Part shown: positions 40,753 to 40,984 of the stretch, piece by piece
How the letters are laid out: each line of letters starts with the position of its first letter
How positions within the stretch are numbered: the stretch's first letter is position 1
Source of the DNA: Bacteriovorax stolpii
GTDB lineage: Bacteria > Bdellovibrionota > Bacteriovoracia > Bacteriovoracales > Bacteriovoracaceae
Assembly: GCA_945860895.1 (NCBI GenBank)
Contig: CAMASK010000020.1
Coordinates: 1 to 40,984, forward strand
DNA: 40,984 nucleotides
Direction: 5' to 3'
Notes under the pieces: model-generated
What the model was told of the DNA's origin: nothing
Databases searched by the model: none
The model's input: the letters and a program-made list of their open reading frames with translations, nothing else
Program-made: the position numbers and the translations under genes

Positions 40753-40841
40753 AGAGTGAGACCGAACATCATCCTATCCTAAAAAGGGGGGATTTCTGTT
40801 TTTTGAGTTATACTGATATAGGGTTAATTCAGACTGTCCTT
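40753..40841 (+). repeat. Dispersed repeat element, copy C (shorter)
   Basis: 89 bp homologous to the second part of copies A and B, from AGAGTGAGACCGAA to GACTGTCCTT, same orientation as B. The GGTC arm of the small hairpin has mutated (GAACATCATCC) and the first 40 bp of the element are absent. It is joined directly to the uppP remnant. Confidence 0.75.
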
Positions 40842-40984
40842 ATCTCAACACCAGAGTATTTATATCTTGGAGTTTGTTTTGTATCGTCATTTGTTTTTGG
40901 TTTTATCAGTGTCAAAATCTTTCTGAAGTGGCTTGATCATAGAACCTTCATTGCTTGTGGGATTTATAGAATCGTTTTTGCGAT
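40842..40984 (+). pseudogene. 5'-truncated uppP (undecaprenyl-diphosphatase) remnant
   Basis: 47 codons to the right edge in one frame: ISTPEYLYLGVCFVSSFVFG then FISVKIFLKWLDHRTFIACG and IYRIVFA. This is the last part of UppP/BacA (final membrane helices and the F-x-x-x-x-IYR motif). UppP is about 260-280 residues; the first 200 or more are missing, since repeat copy C and the 40104 gene occupy the upstream sequence. The frame is open through the repeat, but no start codon with a ribosome site is seen. The very 3' end may lie beyond the window. Confidence 0.6.

Noticed and set aside
1-40984. CRISPR array, rRNA, full tRNA, or insertion-sequence transposase
   Set aside because: I found no regularly spaced repeats, no RNA gene structure and no transposase motif. 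The dispersed repeats at the right end are irregular and far apart.

Overview
The window is low-GC Gram-negative DNA with dense, mostly single-exon-length genes. Many products carry signal peptides or lipoboxes, and TTG and GTG starts are fairly common. The mix of a complex I fragment (nuoB-C-D-I), an LPP20/LpoB/COG3014 lipoprotein operon, a FecR plus TPR-barrel pair, DedA and VF530 genes, and many unknown exported proteins fits the predatory Bdellovibrionota, most likely a Bacteriovorax/Peredibacter-type bacterium. That assignment is an inference from gene content; there is no rRNA here to test it.

Layout. 1-3.4 kb: housekeeping genes (EttA fragment, T2SS-F-like membrane protein, RlmI-type methyltransferase, DUF962 protein). 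3.5-5.1 kb: a three-gene exported operon led by a peptidoglycan amidase, ended by a strong bidirectional terminator. 5.1-7.9 kb: nuoBCDI with its own promoter and no other nuo gene beside it. 7.9-12.9 kb: a leftward envelope operon with two LPP20 lipoproteins, an LpoB-like protein, a COG3014 lipoprotein and a secreted HExxH protein. 12.9-15.4 kb: a PhoB/PhoR-like two-component system with a Pho-box-like repeat at its promoter. 15.4-22.6 kb: a FecR protein and a TPR beta-barrel protein, divergent from an 887-residue lipoprotein, then an exported elicitor-type transglutaminase. 22.6-29.5 kb: DedA, VF530, an exported NADAR protein, a urate-oxidase-type membrane protein with two cytochromes c, a PfkB kinase, a freshly broken parvulin gene and a 5'-nucleotidase. 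29.6-36.3 kb: a TPR/winged-helix protein operon, an SGNH hydrolase, an MFS transporter, an exported ADP-ribosyltransferase and small exported proteins.

36.5-41 kb is different. Intact unknown secreted genes lie among broken ones: two convergent genes truncated at one junction, an ORF6N gene with a one-base frameshift, the tail of a papain-type peptidase, a shortened LprI-like ORF and the 3' end of uppP. Three copies of a roughly 90-134 bp element (one inverted) sit close to or directly against several of these remnants. A and B share pairing segments that look like RNA or DNA structure, and its indels shift reading frame, so it is not a coding repeat. This element is the best candidate in the window for something undescribed.

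Other notable points are two exported proteins with opposite ADP-ribose chemistry (an R-STS-ExE transferase and a NADAR hydrolase); several promoters whose -10 box lies so close to the start codon that the mRNA should be leaderless; a perfect 12-bp hairpin that buries the ribosome site of the transglutaminase gene; and an 11-codon leader ORF whose stop overlaps the GTG start of the large lipoprotein gene.
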